NCBI RefSeq assembly: GCF_000519305.1 | Contig: NZ_JAFG01000008.1 | Coordinates: 1-64,000 of the forward strand | Reading direction: 5' to 3' | From: Mesorhizobium ciceri WSM4083 | GTDB taxonomy: Bacteria > Pseudomonadota > Alphaproteobacteria > Rhizobiales > Rhizobiaceae | Length of the DNA stretch: 64,000 bases | Shown here: positions 57,092-64,000 of the stretch, piece after piece | Layout: each line of letters starts with the position of its first letter | Numbering within the stretch: the stretch's first letter is position 1 | Position numbers and translations under genes: made by a program | Notes under the pieces: model-generated | The model's database searches: none | Told to the model about the DNA's origin: nothing | What the model saw: the letters and a program-made list of their open reading frames with translations, nothing else

Positions 57092-57937
57092 CTACATCCC
57101 CAATTGCTGGCGGGTTGCGATATGGCCGCCCGCAGGCCCGTTAATGGTGATGCCGGAATTATGGCCCAGATCGAAACTGTTGTTGGCGACGAAACTGGCG
57201 CCGCCGGCTCCGGTGATGTCACGCAGTGCCGCGCCATTGATCGTCGGCGCATTGCTGGCGACCGAAAGCGTCCGCGACGATCCGTCGGACGATGATCGCA
57301 TGAGCACGGGGGAACTTGGAGATCCGTTAATCGTCAAGGTGGCAATGGTTTGTGTCAGGCCGCTCAGTTCGATGACGTTCGGCCCGTCATTCGTCAGAGT
57401 CGTGAAGCTGTTTGCTCCAATAATTTGCAGGGAGGCGCCGTTCACCTGCCCGCGAAACCGGACCGATGAATAGGTCAAGCCGCCGCCGCTGAAAATTCGC
57501 TGACCAGCGCTATCACCAACCCCGGTAAAATCAAGAATTGATAGACCGGCATCGAAAGTCAGGCCAGTAGTGGTGGCCATGGTCCAAATCGTTGAATTGC
57601 TCGATGCCGTGGACGTGAATGTCCACGTCCCATTTCCAAGCTTGATTGTCCTGGTGCCGCTGCCGCTGCCGTTAAAAGCGGATGAACTACTTAGTGTCAC
57701 ATTGTTGTTGTTGACGCTGAAATCCAGCGTACCGGTAAAGGCCCCGCAGGTGATCGACTGCACCGCGACCGTCGTGTTCACGGTAACCGTGCCGCCGCCC
57801 GAGCTGGCGTTGAAGGTCACTGTGTCCGATGTCCCAGGCACCGAAGCGCCGCCTGCACCGCCGGTCGTTGCCGACCAATGCGTGGTGTCGCTGGCATTCC
57901 ATTCGCCGGTGCCGCCAACCCAAAAGCGATTTGCCAT
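57092..57937 (-). CDS. Beta-solenoid-like phage surface protein (281 aa)
   Basis: MANRFWVGGTGEWNASDTTH then GTSDTVTFNASSGGGTVTVN, LDFSVNNNNVTLSSSSAFNG. Ser/Thr/Gly/Asn-rich strands at regular spacing suggest a beta-helix, as in spike or decoration proteins. Position next to the fibre and glycosylation genes is suggestive. Starts just inside the FkbM gene end, 10 bp away. Confidence 0.65.
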   Translation of the reverse strand: MANRFWVGGTGEWNASDTTHWSATTGGAGGASVPGTSDTVTFNASSGGGTVTVNTTVAVQSITCGAFTGTLDFSVNNNNVTLSSSSAFNGSGSGTRTIKLGNGTWTFTSTASSNSTIWTMATTTGLTFDAGLSILDFTGVGDSAGQRIFSGGGLTYSSVRFRGQVNGASLQIIGANSFTTLTNDGPNVIELSGLTQTIATLTINGSPSSPVLMRSSSDGSSRTLSVASNAPTINGAALRDITGAGGASFVANNSFDLGHNSGITINGPAGGHIATRQQLGM

Positions 57938-57946
57938 CGATCAGCC

Positions 57947-58597
57947 CTAGATCCTGTCGCTGTCGGCGACGCGCACGAAGATCATGTTCGAACCGCACCA
58001 GCTATGCAGCGTGAAGCCCTTGGCATGCATCAGCGCGTCCAGTTCATGGCTGGTGTCGCCGCTGCCGTTGTCGGCTTCGACGATGACGACGCGCGGTGGA
58101 TTGTTGCCGAAGTCGGATGCGCGCAGCACATCGATGTCGAGGCCTTCGATGTCGATGTTGAGCAGGTCCGGCCAGATGCCTGCGGCATGGTGGTCGACGA
58201 TTTCGTTCAGCGTCATAACCGGCCAGTCGACGCTGCCCGTGATGCCAAGCGTCATCGCGGTCGCCTTGTCAAAGGTGAAGCGGCCAGGATCGGCGGCAAC
58301 GTGGTAAAAGGTAAGCGTTCCATGGACGGGCGCCACGCCGGCGCAGATGTTTTTGTCCTCCGGTCGCGCGTCCAGAAACGCCATGACCAGATTGCCATTC
58401 GGCTCGACATTGATGCCGCGCGAGCCGCGCTCATAGAGCAGCGCCGTGTTCGACAGGTCGAACGGGTGATAGGCGCCGACGTCGAGATAGGACGGCTTTT
58501 CGATGCCGAGCCGCTTGAAGATGTTCAGCACGGCAAGGTCGTCGCCATGCTGCGCATAGGTGCGGCCGCCGAACCATTGATCGCGGTGGCCGGTCAC
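57947..58597 (-). CDS. FkbM-family methyltransferase
   Basis: 216 residues. SAM-binding motif YLDVGAYHPFDLSNTALLYE and the FkbM motif LLNIDIEGLDIDVLRASDFG are intact. These enzymes methylate sugar or other hydroxyls. GTG start overlaps the upstream stop as GTGA, so it is part of the late operon rather than a separate cargo gene. Candidate modifier of virion or cell-surface glycans. Confidence 0.85.
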   Translation of the reverse strand: MTGHRDQWFGGRTYAQHGDDLAVLNIFKRLGIEKPSYLDVGAYHPFDLSNTALLYERGSRGINVEPNGNLVMAFLDARPEDKNICAGVAPVHGTLTFYHVAADPGRFTFDKATAMTLGITGSVDWPVMTLNEIVDHHAAGIWPDLLNIDIEGLDIDVLRASDFGNNPPRVVIVEADNGSGDTSHELDALMHAKGFTLHSWCGSNMIFVRVADSDRI

Positions 58598-59037
58598 TTC
58601 GGCATGCCATCAAGCATATGACGGACCATCGCTTCCGCCTGCACGGCATCAAGGACATTGGTGCCTATAGGCCAATGCCGCGTCCGCATCGGCTCCTCGT
58701 TGAAGGATGGAGTGAAACTGACGCCGCCGTCAGGAATGAAATTCTCTGGCAGTCGCCATTGAAGGAACCGGCTGACCATGTGTTTGATCTGCTCGTCGGT
58801 GGGTTGCGGCGCGGATGGGACCGCTTTCGAACCTTCAGCAAGCATGGCGTCAGCCATCGCGTAGCACCGCCTGGCCTTCTCTGCCTCGAACGTATCGGGC
58901 GAATGGGCGATATGGACGTTTGCGATCTCGATGAGCGCCTGGCCCGCGAACCAGTCGCGGAGGCTCATGCCACCTTCCGAGATGGCGTGATCGCCCGCCT
59001 TCAGCAATTGAGGGAACACGGAGCCGCCGTCACTCAT
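58594..59037 (-). CDS. Conserved phage hypothetical protein (147 aa)
   Basis: MSDGGSVFPQLLKAGDHAIS then GMSLRDWFAGQALIEIANVH, and FLQWRLPENFIPDGGVSF near the middle. Both blocks occur as separate small phage proteins elsewhere, so this one may be a fusion. Overlaps neighbours by 4 bp. Function unknown. Confidence 0.6.
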   Translation of the reverse strand: MSDGGSVFPQLLKAGDHAISEGGMSLRDWFAGQALIEIANVHIAHSPDTFEAEKARRCYAMADAMLAEGSKAVPSAPQPTDEQIKHMVSRFLQWRLPENFIPDGGVSFTPSFNEEPMRTRHWPIGTNVLDAVQAEAMVRHMLDGMPK

Positions 59038-61835
59038 GGCTTTCTACCTTCCGCAATCGCGCTCTCGATCCAGTTGAACTTTTCGCCGATGACCTTGTGA
59101 TGGCCTTCGACATCGGTCAGCGCCGCATGGCAGGAGCTATGCTGTTCGGCCGGCACGACATCCTCGAAACCGGCGAAATACAGGCACGCCTCAAGCAGAC
59201 CTTGCGACCAGATTGCCTTGTGGCCATGCGCGAAGATGATGGCATGCATGGCGCCGCGCATATCTGCGGTCGGTCCCCACTTGCGGGTGAAATCGAAATA
59301 ATCCTGGTCGCCGCGCAGCCGGATGTTTTCGAGGCTCGGAACGCAGATGCGGATGACGCCGCCCGGCTTCAGAACGCGATGGCATTCGGCGAAGAACGCC
59401 AGCGCCTGACGATAATCGACGTGCTCGACCACATGCTCGGCGAAGATGAAATCCGCGTATCCGTCCATGAACGGCAGGCGCTTGGTGATGTCGACTTCCT
59501 CGTCGAAGTTTTCCCAGCCGTCCATCCTGTTGGTACCGCAGCCGAAGTTGAGCTTGACCGCCTTCTCAACGAAGCTGATGCGCGTGGTGCGCGTGACATC
59601 AACCCACTGCTCGGGATCGTCCGGGTTCACGACCCTGATGACCTCCGACGGCAAGGCGGCGTCAACGAAGGCGTCCAGCGCTTCCGGCGCGCAATGCGTG
59701 ATCCAATCCAGTGTCGGCGCTGTTGCCGCAGTAAGCTGCCCCCTGTCGCCGCGCTCGGCCTTCAGCGGCAGCATGCGCAGGTCTTCGCCGATCAGGTCGA
59801 AGATGACCTTTTCCGGTGTCGGGCTTTTGGTCCGGTTCCACCAGTCATAGCGCTCGATGAACTTGGTCTGCCAGAGATAGTCGACCGAGAAGAACATCAG
59901 GCCGGTTTCAGCCCAGCCGGTTTCCTTCCGTTTCGTGCCTTCCACCGGGACAGATGCCGCCTTGACGCCATCGGCCATCATCTTGCGGATGATCGGCAGC
60001 ACCGGCTTCGATAACAGGCTGTCGCCTTCGATGTGGACAACGTAATCGTACTGCCCGTCGATCGCCATCTCGAGGCCCTTGCTGAAAGCCCTGCCCCAGC
60101 CGTCTTTGCCACCGCGCGCGAGGTGGCCGATGTTGTCGGGGAATGCGTATTTCTCGGCGCCTTCCTCGACAGCCAGCAGTGGCACGGACGAAGCGCTGTC
60201 GACCAGAAGCAGATCGACCGCCCAGCCGTTCACCTTGCGGTGCAGCGCCTCCCACTGCCCGGCCAGTTTTTGCTTCTCCGGCGTGTCGACATAGGTGGTG
60301 CCGAACACCAGGATGCGCGGCGTGGCCGCATGTTCGGTGGCGAAGGCCTCGACCAGCGGTACCGCCTTGGCCATGTCGATGGTCTTGTCGCATTTGTGGT
60401 GGCGATCGAAACACTCACACGGCTTGACCGGCTCGATCGGCAGCGTCGGCGCCAGATGCGCGCCGCAGATGTTGGTGAAACGGTAGCTCTCATTGCCGCC
60501 ATAGACGCAGATATTCGGCGTACCGACGGCCTGCGCCAGGATCGGCGTGAAGCCGGCATTGCCGAAGACCAGCGCCGCCTCGGCGAACATCCCGGCCAGC
60601 GTCTCGAAATCGGCCTCGCCGCGGTGAAGTTTCAGGTCGGCATCCTGTTCCTCGCCGACGATCTCCTCGCCCTTTTGCGTCAGATCGCAGACCGACACGG
60701 TGAAGAACCGGTCCTTGATCGAGCGATAGAGCGCCGCATAGGCGACAGGATCCGGCGAGCGCGACGGGCACGGCCAGGTCGCATTGATGACGATCGGCCG
60801 ATAGATCATGACCGGCTTACCGCCAGTGTCTCCAATGAGCGCCTTGGCCTCGTTGCGCCATTCCTGCTTGACCGGCAGGCTGAAATCAGGCCGCTCCGGA
60901 ACCTTCAGCCCGACCGATCCGAACATGGCGTTCAACAGCGTGCCATGCCGCTTGGTCTGGGCATGGTCGTAACCAATTTTCCTTGGCGACGGCGTGACCT
61001 TCTCGGCCCGGCCCGCCTCCGTCCGGTCGCGGATGCGCGGCGGCAGCCTGTCGGAAACCGTGACCTTCAGCCCTTCGGCCTCGAGGTCATGATACATCGC
61101 CGTGTAATAGGTCTGAAGCTCGACGACGTCGTGCCTCTTCATGAGTTCGCGAAGCACCGCGCGCTGGTGGATGCAGTCGCCGGCGCCGTACATGCTCAAG
61201 ACGACGAGCGAAGGCTTTACCGGCAGGCGCTGAAGCATGGAGCACACATCCTCAAAAGGCATTTTCGGCCAGACGTCTATTGCGCTGTCCGGGTTGGCGT
61301 TGATGATCTCGACGCCTGATTTCTTCAGTGACGGCGCTACCGCACGGAACTCGGCGGCGTGCAGCTCGAAAGACCCCTTGATCAGCGGCCATGGATAGGC
61401 AGCGCCGTGGTGGTGGCGGGTGCCGTCCTCGGCAAAGCGGCCGTCGACCCCAAGCAGCACGACGCGGCGGCAACCGAGGTGGACGGCAAGATTGATGGCG
61501 CCGGTGACCGAGGTCCGCGCCAGGGCAAGCTGGTTCGGTTTGCTGGCTATGCCGGCGCCGGGGTCGATCTTGGTGAGCCGAACGACATCGCGAGGTCCGC
61601 CCTGCGACGTGGTGACCAGGCGCCCGACCGCCGGGCGTTCCTTCGAACCGACGTCTGTCCACCACCTGGCATCAGCAAAGAACAGGATGGCGGCGTCCGG
61701 CCATGTCAGATGCGCCGAATTGATGGCGATGACCCGTCGCCCTTTGAGGCGCGACAGGTCGATGGTTTTGACTGAGGCACCGCCCGCGAGCACAAAGGCT
61801 GTTTCGCCTTCCCATTCGCGGGCGATAGTCCCCAC
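59034..61835 (-). CDS. Giant glycosyltransferase-methyltransferase fusion in the virion operon
   Basis: About 933 residues from a GTG at 61835 (a TTG start at 61913 would overlap the DUF2190 gene). Residues 1-195 resemble the MptE/DUF115 Rossmann domain (TAFVLAGGASVKTIDLSRLK; VVLLGVDGRF). Residues 205-480 are GT9-like (GNAGFTPILAQAVGTPNICV). Residues 505-725 are GT2-like (LLLVDSASSVPLL; YVVHIEGDSLLSKP). A 22-residue linker matches a tail protein. Residues 757-915 are a SAM methyltransferase (KLNFGCGTNRMDGWENFD; EHVVEHVDYRQALAFFAE). One polypeptide would build and cap a glycan. Confidence 0.8.
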   Translation of the reverse strand: MGTIAREWEGETAFVLAGGASVKTIDLSRLKGRRVIAINSAHLTWPDAAILFFADARWWTDVGSKERPAVGRLVTTSQGGPRDVVRLTKIDPGAGIASKPNQLALARTSVTGAINLAVHLGCRRVVLLGVDGRFAEDGTRHHHGAAYPWPLIKGSFELHAAEFRAVAPSLKKSGVEIINANPDSAIDVWPKMPFEDVCSMLQRLPVKPSLVVLSMYGAGDCIHQRAVLRELMKRHDVVELQTYYTAMYHDLEAEGLKVTVSDRLPPRIRDRTEAGRAEKVTPSPRKIGYDHAQTKRHGTLLNAMFGSVGLKVPERPDFSLPVKQEWRNEAKALIGDTGGKPVMIYRPIVINATWPCPSRSPDPVAYAALYRSIKDRFFTVSVCDLTQKGEEIVGEEQDADLKLHRGEADFETLAGMFAEAALVFGNAGFTPILAQAVGTPNICVYGGNESYRFTNICGAHLAPTLPIEPVKPCECFDRHHKCDKTIDMAKAVPLVEAFATEHAATPRILVFGTTYVDTPEKQKLAGQWEALHRKVNGWAVDLLLVDSASSVPLLAVEEGAEKYAFPDNIGHLARGGKDGWGRAFSKGLEMAIDGQYDYVVHIEGDSLLSKPVLPIIRKMMADGVKAASVPVEGTKRKETGWAETGLMFFSVDYLWQTKFIERYDWWNRTKSPTPEKVIFDLIGEDLRMLPLKAERGDRGQLTAATAPTLDWITHCAPEALDAFVDAALPSEVIRVVNPDDPEQWVDVTRTTRISFVEKAVKLNFGCGTNRMDGWENFDEEVDITKRLPFMDGYADFIFAEHVVEHVDYRQALAFFAECHRVLKPGGVIRICVPSLENIRLRGDQDYFDFTRKWGPTADMRGAMHAIIFAHGHKAIWSQGLLEACLYFAGFEDVVPAEQHSSCHAALTDVEGHHKVIGEKFNWIESAIAEGRKP

Positions 61836-61842
61836 GGGCGCG

Positions 61843-62193
61843 TCAGATGGTGAAGGCGGCCGACAGCCGGACCTTGCCGGTCGCCGACGGATTGTCGGCA
61901 GCTTCCACGGCAACGCCGATCAGCTTGTTCGAGCCGGCGGTGGTCGTGCATTCGCCGCTGGCGGCGACGAAGTAGATGCGCTGTCCGAACGTCCAGGCCT
62001 GCGCCGAGACCTTGGGCAGTTCGAAGACGCCGATCACCGAAAGCGGGCCTTCATCGCCAACGGCAATATCGACTTTCGCGACACCAAACAGCGAGCCGGC
62101 GACGACGCCGTCGCCCGACGCGATATCGACGGCGCCGGTGACGTCTTCATTGGTCCAGGTAATCTCGTTACCCGGCTGAATGTAGTTCTTCAT
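61843..62193 (-). CDS. DUF2190-family capsid-associated protein
   Basis: 116 residues. MKNYIQPGNEITWTNEDVTG then GVVAGSLFGVAKVDIAVGDE and SNKLIGVAVEAADNPSATGK. DUF2190 proteins are small beta-rich proteins linked to head stabilisation, usually next to the capsid gene. GGAGG precedes the ATG. It lies between the capsid fusion and the glycosyltransferase fusion. Confidence 0.87.
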   Translation of the reverse strand: MKNYIQPGNEITWTNEDVTGAVDIASGDGVVAGSLFGVAKVDIAVGDEGPLSVIGVFELPKVSAQAWTFGQRIYFVAASGECTTTAGSNKLIGVAVEAADNPSATGKVRLSAAFTI

Positions 62194-62257
62194 AATTTGC
62201 CTCCTGTAGAGGAACGGGGTGAGAGGGGGAACGGGCGGCAAACGCCGCCCGTTGGGG

Positions 62258-64000
62258 TCAGGCGCCGGTCGAGTAGTAGAGGCCTCGATAGTCGAGTGCC
62301 TTGACGCCGGCGTCGATGCGGACCTTGAACTCGGTGCCGTCGACGCTCCAGCCGTCGCGCTGCTCAAGGGTCGGCGCAGAATTGCCGTTGAGATAGGCGA
62401 CTTCGATCGTGTCTACGGTCTGCGGATCGGCGGTCAGATACCATTCTGCGGCGGAATCAGCCGACAGCCTGGCTTCCGAAATCACCTGGACGGCGCCGCG
62501 CACGATGTTCGGGTTGCGCTGCGTTCCGGCAGGGTCGAACTCCGATGCCATCAACGCAGCCGCTACGCCCTGCTTTTCCACCGGGACCAGCATGAACTTC
62601 GGCCGGATATTGAGGCCGGCCGAAATGCTGTCAGTGTCTTTCTGCAGCGCCATCTTGGCACGAGCGGCGTCGACATTGGCCATGGTGATCAGGCCGGTGC
62701 CGACATTGTTGTGACTGGCATGGAACAGCGTAATGCCATCCGCCATCGTCGGGTTACCGGTGAGAATGGCATAGACGAGCGTGCCGATGGTGCGCTTTGC
62801 GGCGCGGCCCATGCGCTGCGGGATCTTGGTGAAGGCGTTCAGGTCATCGTTGATGATGGCCTGGCGGGTGATCGAGAACATCTTGCCGTAGGTGGCAAGC
62901 TGGATCGTCTCGCCGCGCTCGCCGAAGGTGCCATAGGTGTATTCGGCACCTTCAGGAACTTCCGCGAGATTGGCGAACAGCCCCAGATCTGCACGGGAGC
63001 TCGCCTTGAAGTCCGACAACGTGCCTTTTGCGGTCCACAGTTCGAACGTCTCGTCTGCTTCCTCGAAGCCCTTCATCATCGACTTGTTGGCGACGTTGGC
63101 GAGGATCGTCGGGAAGTCCGACGTCGAGTGCGTGATCGCCATGGTGAAGGCGGCGCCAACCATTGTCATCGGGTCGGAGAATTTCCGCTTGTCGCCGGAG
63201 ATCAGCATGCTTTCGCGGGCCAGCTCGCGCAGCGTAAAGGCCGAGAACTCGTTTACCTCGCCACCAGGCATTCCAGCCTTCGAGAGAAGCGACTTTTCGA
63301 CGCCTTGCCTGAAGCGATCGCGCGCGTCTGCGGTGACCGTTGCGACCGGAGGCGTGTTGCGGCCATTGTCCGGATCGCGATCGGCGACGGCATCGATGAT
63401 CAGCGCGGTCGCCTTTTCGAGGTTGCCGCCGGCATCCTTGATCAGCTTTTCGGTGTCCTCGAAGCCGATCTTGGCGCGACCGGCCATCTGGTAGATTTTC
63501 ACGTTGACGGCGTCGGCGGTCATGACCGGCTCGACGACGGGTTCGACGGCAGGATTGGCGGGCTGAATCGGGGCCGCCGCAGGTGCAGGAGTAGTCATTC
63601 TGGTTTCCTTTCCAGGGGTTTGCGGCGCGGCTAGAACCGCCACCATCGGAAGGCTTGCAGCCTTGCGATTTGCTGACAGCGCGGCTAGCTCCGCCGGCGC
63701 GTGTCTGTATGTCTGATAGTCAAAGCTGGCATCGGCGACGGCCGGCTCGCCTTCCTCGATGGCTGCCGTGGCGAAGCCTTTGGCGACAGCGTCGGTCGGC
63801 GACAGCCAGGTCTCGGCCTTCATCAGCGCCCGCACATCAGCATCGGGCAGGCCGCTGCGATCGGCGTAGACCTCGGCATAGACGCCGGTCAGGACATCCA
63901 GAGCGGAGGCGCTCTTGCGGTGGGCGTCGGCCGGACCAAGGGTGATGCCGGCGGGCTCGTGGATCATCATCAGGCTGCCGAGCGGCATCTCGATCGTGGC
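62258..64000 (-). CDS. ClpP-like prohead protease/major capsid fusion, 5' end beyond window
   Basis: 580 residues visible, open at the edge. MMIHEPAGITLGPADAHRKS contains the ClpP-type active His; the catalytic Ser lies upstream, outside. A Pro/Ala-rich linker (about residues 140-165) joins to a scaffold-like and then HK97-type capsid domain (FGERGETIQLATYGKMFSIT; PKFMLVPVEKQGVAAALMAS). Protease, linker/scaffold and capsid in one chain is a known fusion type in prophages. Confidence 0.85.
   Translation of the reverse strand, partial: ATIEMPLGSLMMIHEPAGITLGPADAHRKSASALDVLTGVYAEVYADRSGLPDADVRALMKAETWLSPTDAVAKGFATAAIEEGEPAVADASFDYQTYRHAPAELAALSANRKAASLPMVAVLAAPQTPGKETRMTTPAPAAAPIQPANPAVEPVVEPVMTADAVNVKIYQMAGRAKIGFEDTEKLIKDAGGNLEKATALIIDAVADRDPDNGRNTPPVATVTADARDRFRQGVEKSLLSKAGMPGGEVNEFSAFTLRELARESMLISGDKRKFSDPMTMVGAAFTMAITHSTSDFPTILANVANKSMMKGFEEADETFELWTAKGTLSDFKASSRADLGLFANLAEVPEGAEYTYGTFGERGETIQLATYGKMFSITRQAIINDDLNAFTKIPQRMGRAAKRTIGTLVYAILTGNPTMADGITLFHASHNNVGTGLITMANVDAARAKMALQKDTDSISAGLNIRPKFMLVPVEKQGVAAALMASEFDPAGTQRNPNIVRGAVQVISEARLSADSAAEWYLTADPQTVDTIEVAYLNGNSAPTLEQRDGWSVDGTEFKVRIDAGVKALDYRGLYYSTGA

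Larger units (their letters stand above)
39854..64000. mobile_element. Siphovirus-like prophage (right part beyond window)
   Basis: The element begins at the tRNA-Arg fragment. It carries, read leftward, capsid/protease, DUF2190, glycosylation cassette, connectors, tail tube, frameshifted chaperone, tape measure, tail tip, endolysin, spanins and a ligase, nearly all on the minus strand with 4-bp or adjacent joins. No integrase, repressor, terminase or portal is visible and these would lie past 64,000. A few plus-strand genes interrupt it (41322, 43878, 52761). Confidence 0.85.

Noticed and set aside
39854..64000. Gene transfer agent instead of a prophage
   Set aside because: The tRNA att fragment, moron-like inserts, ligase and the glycosyltransferase cassette fit an integrated phage; the GTA gene order and its typical capsid/portal set are not seen here.

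Overview
The window reads as a chromosomal segment of a high-GC alphaproteobacterium of the Mesorhizobium/rhizobium type. The support is the complete general amino-acid permease operon aapJ-Q-M-P, ppx-ppk1, a ChoX-like choline-binding protein beside a BetI-like regulator, DUF1515, and intergenic palindromes of the kind scattered through rhizobial genomes. This placement is by gene content only; there is no rRNA or other marker in the window.

Positions 1-39,850 are ordinary chromosome with light mobile-element scarring. An IS1182-type transposase is cut by the left edge, and an IS5/IS4-type remnant lies near 30.3-30.5 kb. Four TetR-type regulators (334, 8915, 12300, 35289) each sit divergent from a metabolic gene, with visible inverted repeats between: an MDR reductase plus OsmC, a NIPSNAP protein, choX plus a hydrolase, and a crotonase. 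Other blocks are cold-shock and CsbD stress genes, a Tat-exported phosphoesterase, fumC, two DoxX proteins, polyphosphate metabolism, a BrnT/BrnA toxin-antitoxin pair, the aap operon, a DUF2182/DUF1326 pair with a Met-rich loop, metC, an HPP-CBS protein, an anion permease and a diguanylate cyclase. Two genes are visibly broken: a SnoaL-like gene (one extra G) and an MFS transporter (frameshift plus truncation).

At 39,854-39,902 lies the 3' part of a tRNA-Arg (anticodon TCT) without its 5' half. Everything to its right, to the end of the window, is a siphovirus-like prophage transcribed leftward. In transcription order it has a ClpP-protease/major-capsid fusion (cut by the window end), a DUF2190 protein, a glycosyltransferase/methyltransferase cassette, fibre- or decoration-like proteins, connector-type proteins, the tail tube, a tail chaperone with a programmed -1 frameshift, a DUF6441 protein, the tape measure, tail-tip proteins, a membrane-anchored endolysin, nested spanins, DUF1515, and a DNA ligase. 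Integrase and packaging genes are not in the window and would be expected beyond 64,000.

The most unusual part is the cassette at 57.9-61.8 kb, inside the virion structural operon. It has an FkbM methyltransferase and a roughly 930-residue protein joining an MptE/DUF115-like domain, a GT9-like domain, a GT2-like domain and a SAM methyltransferase. A short segment of that giant protein recurs in a small tail protein 13 kb away.
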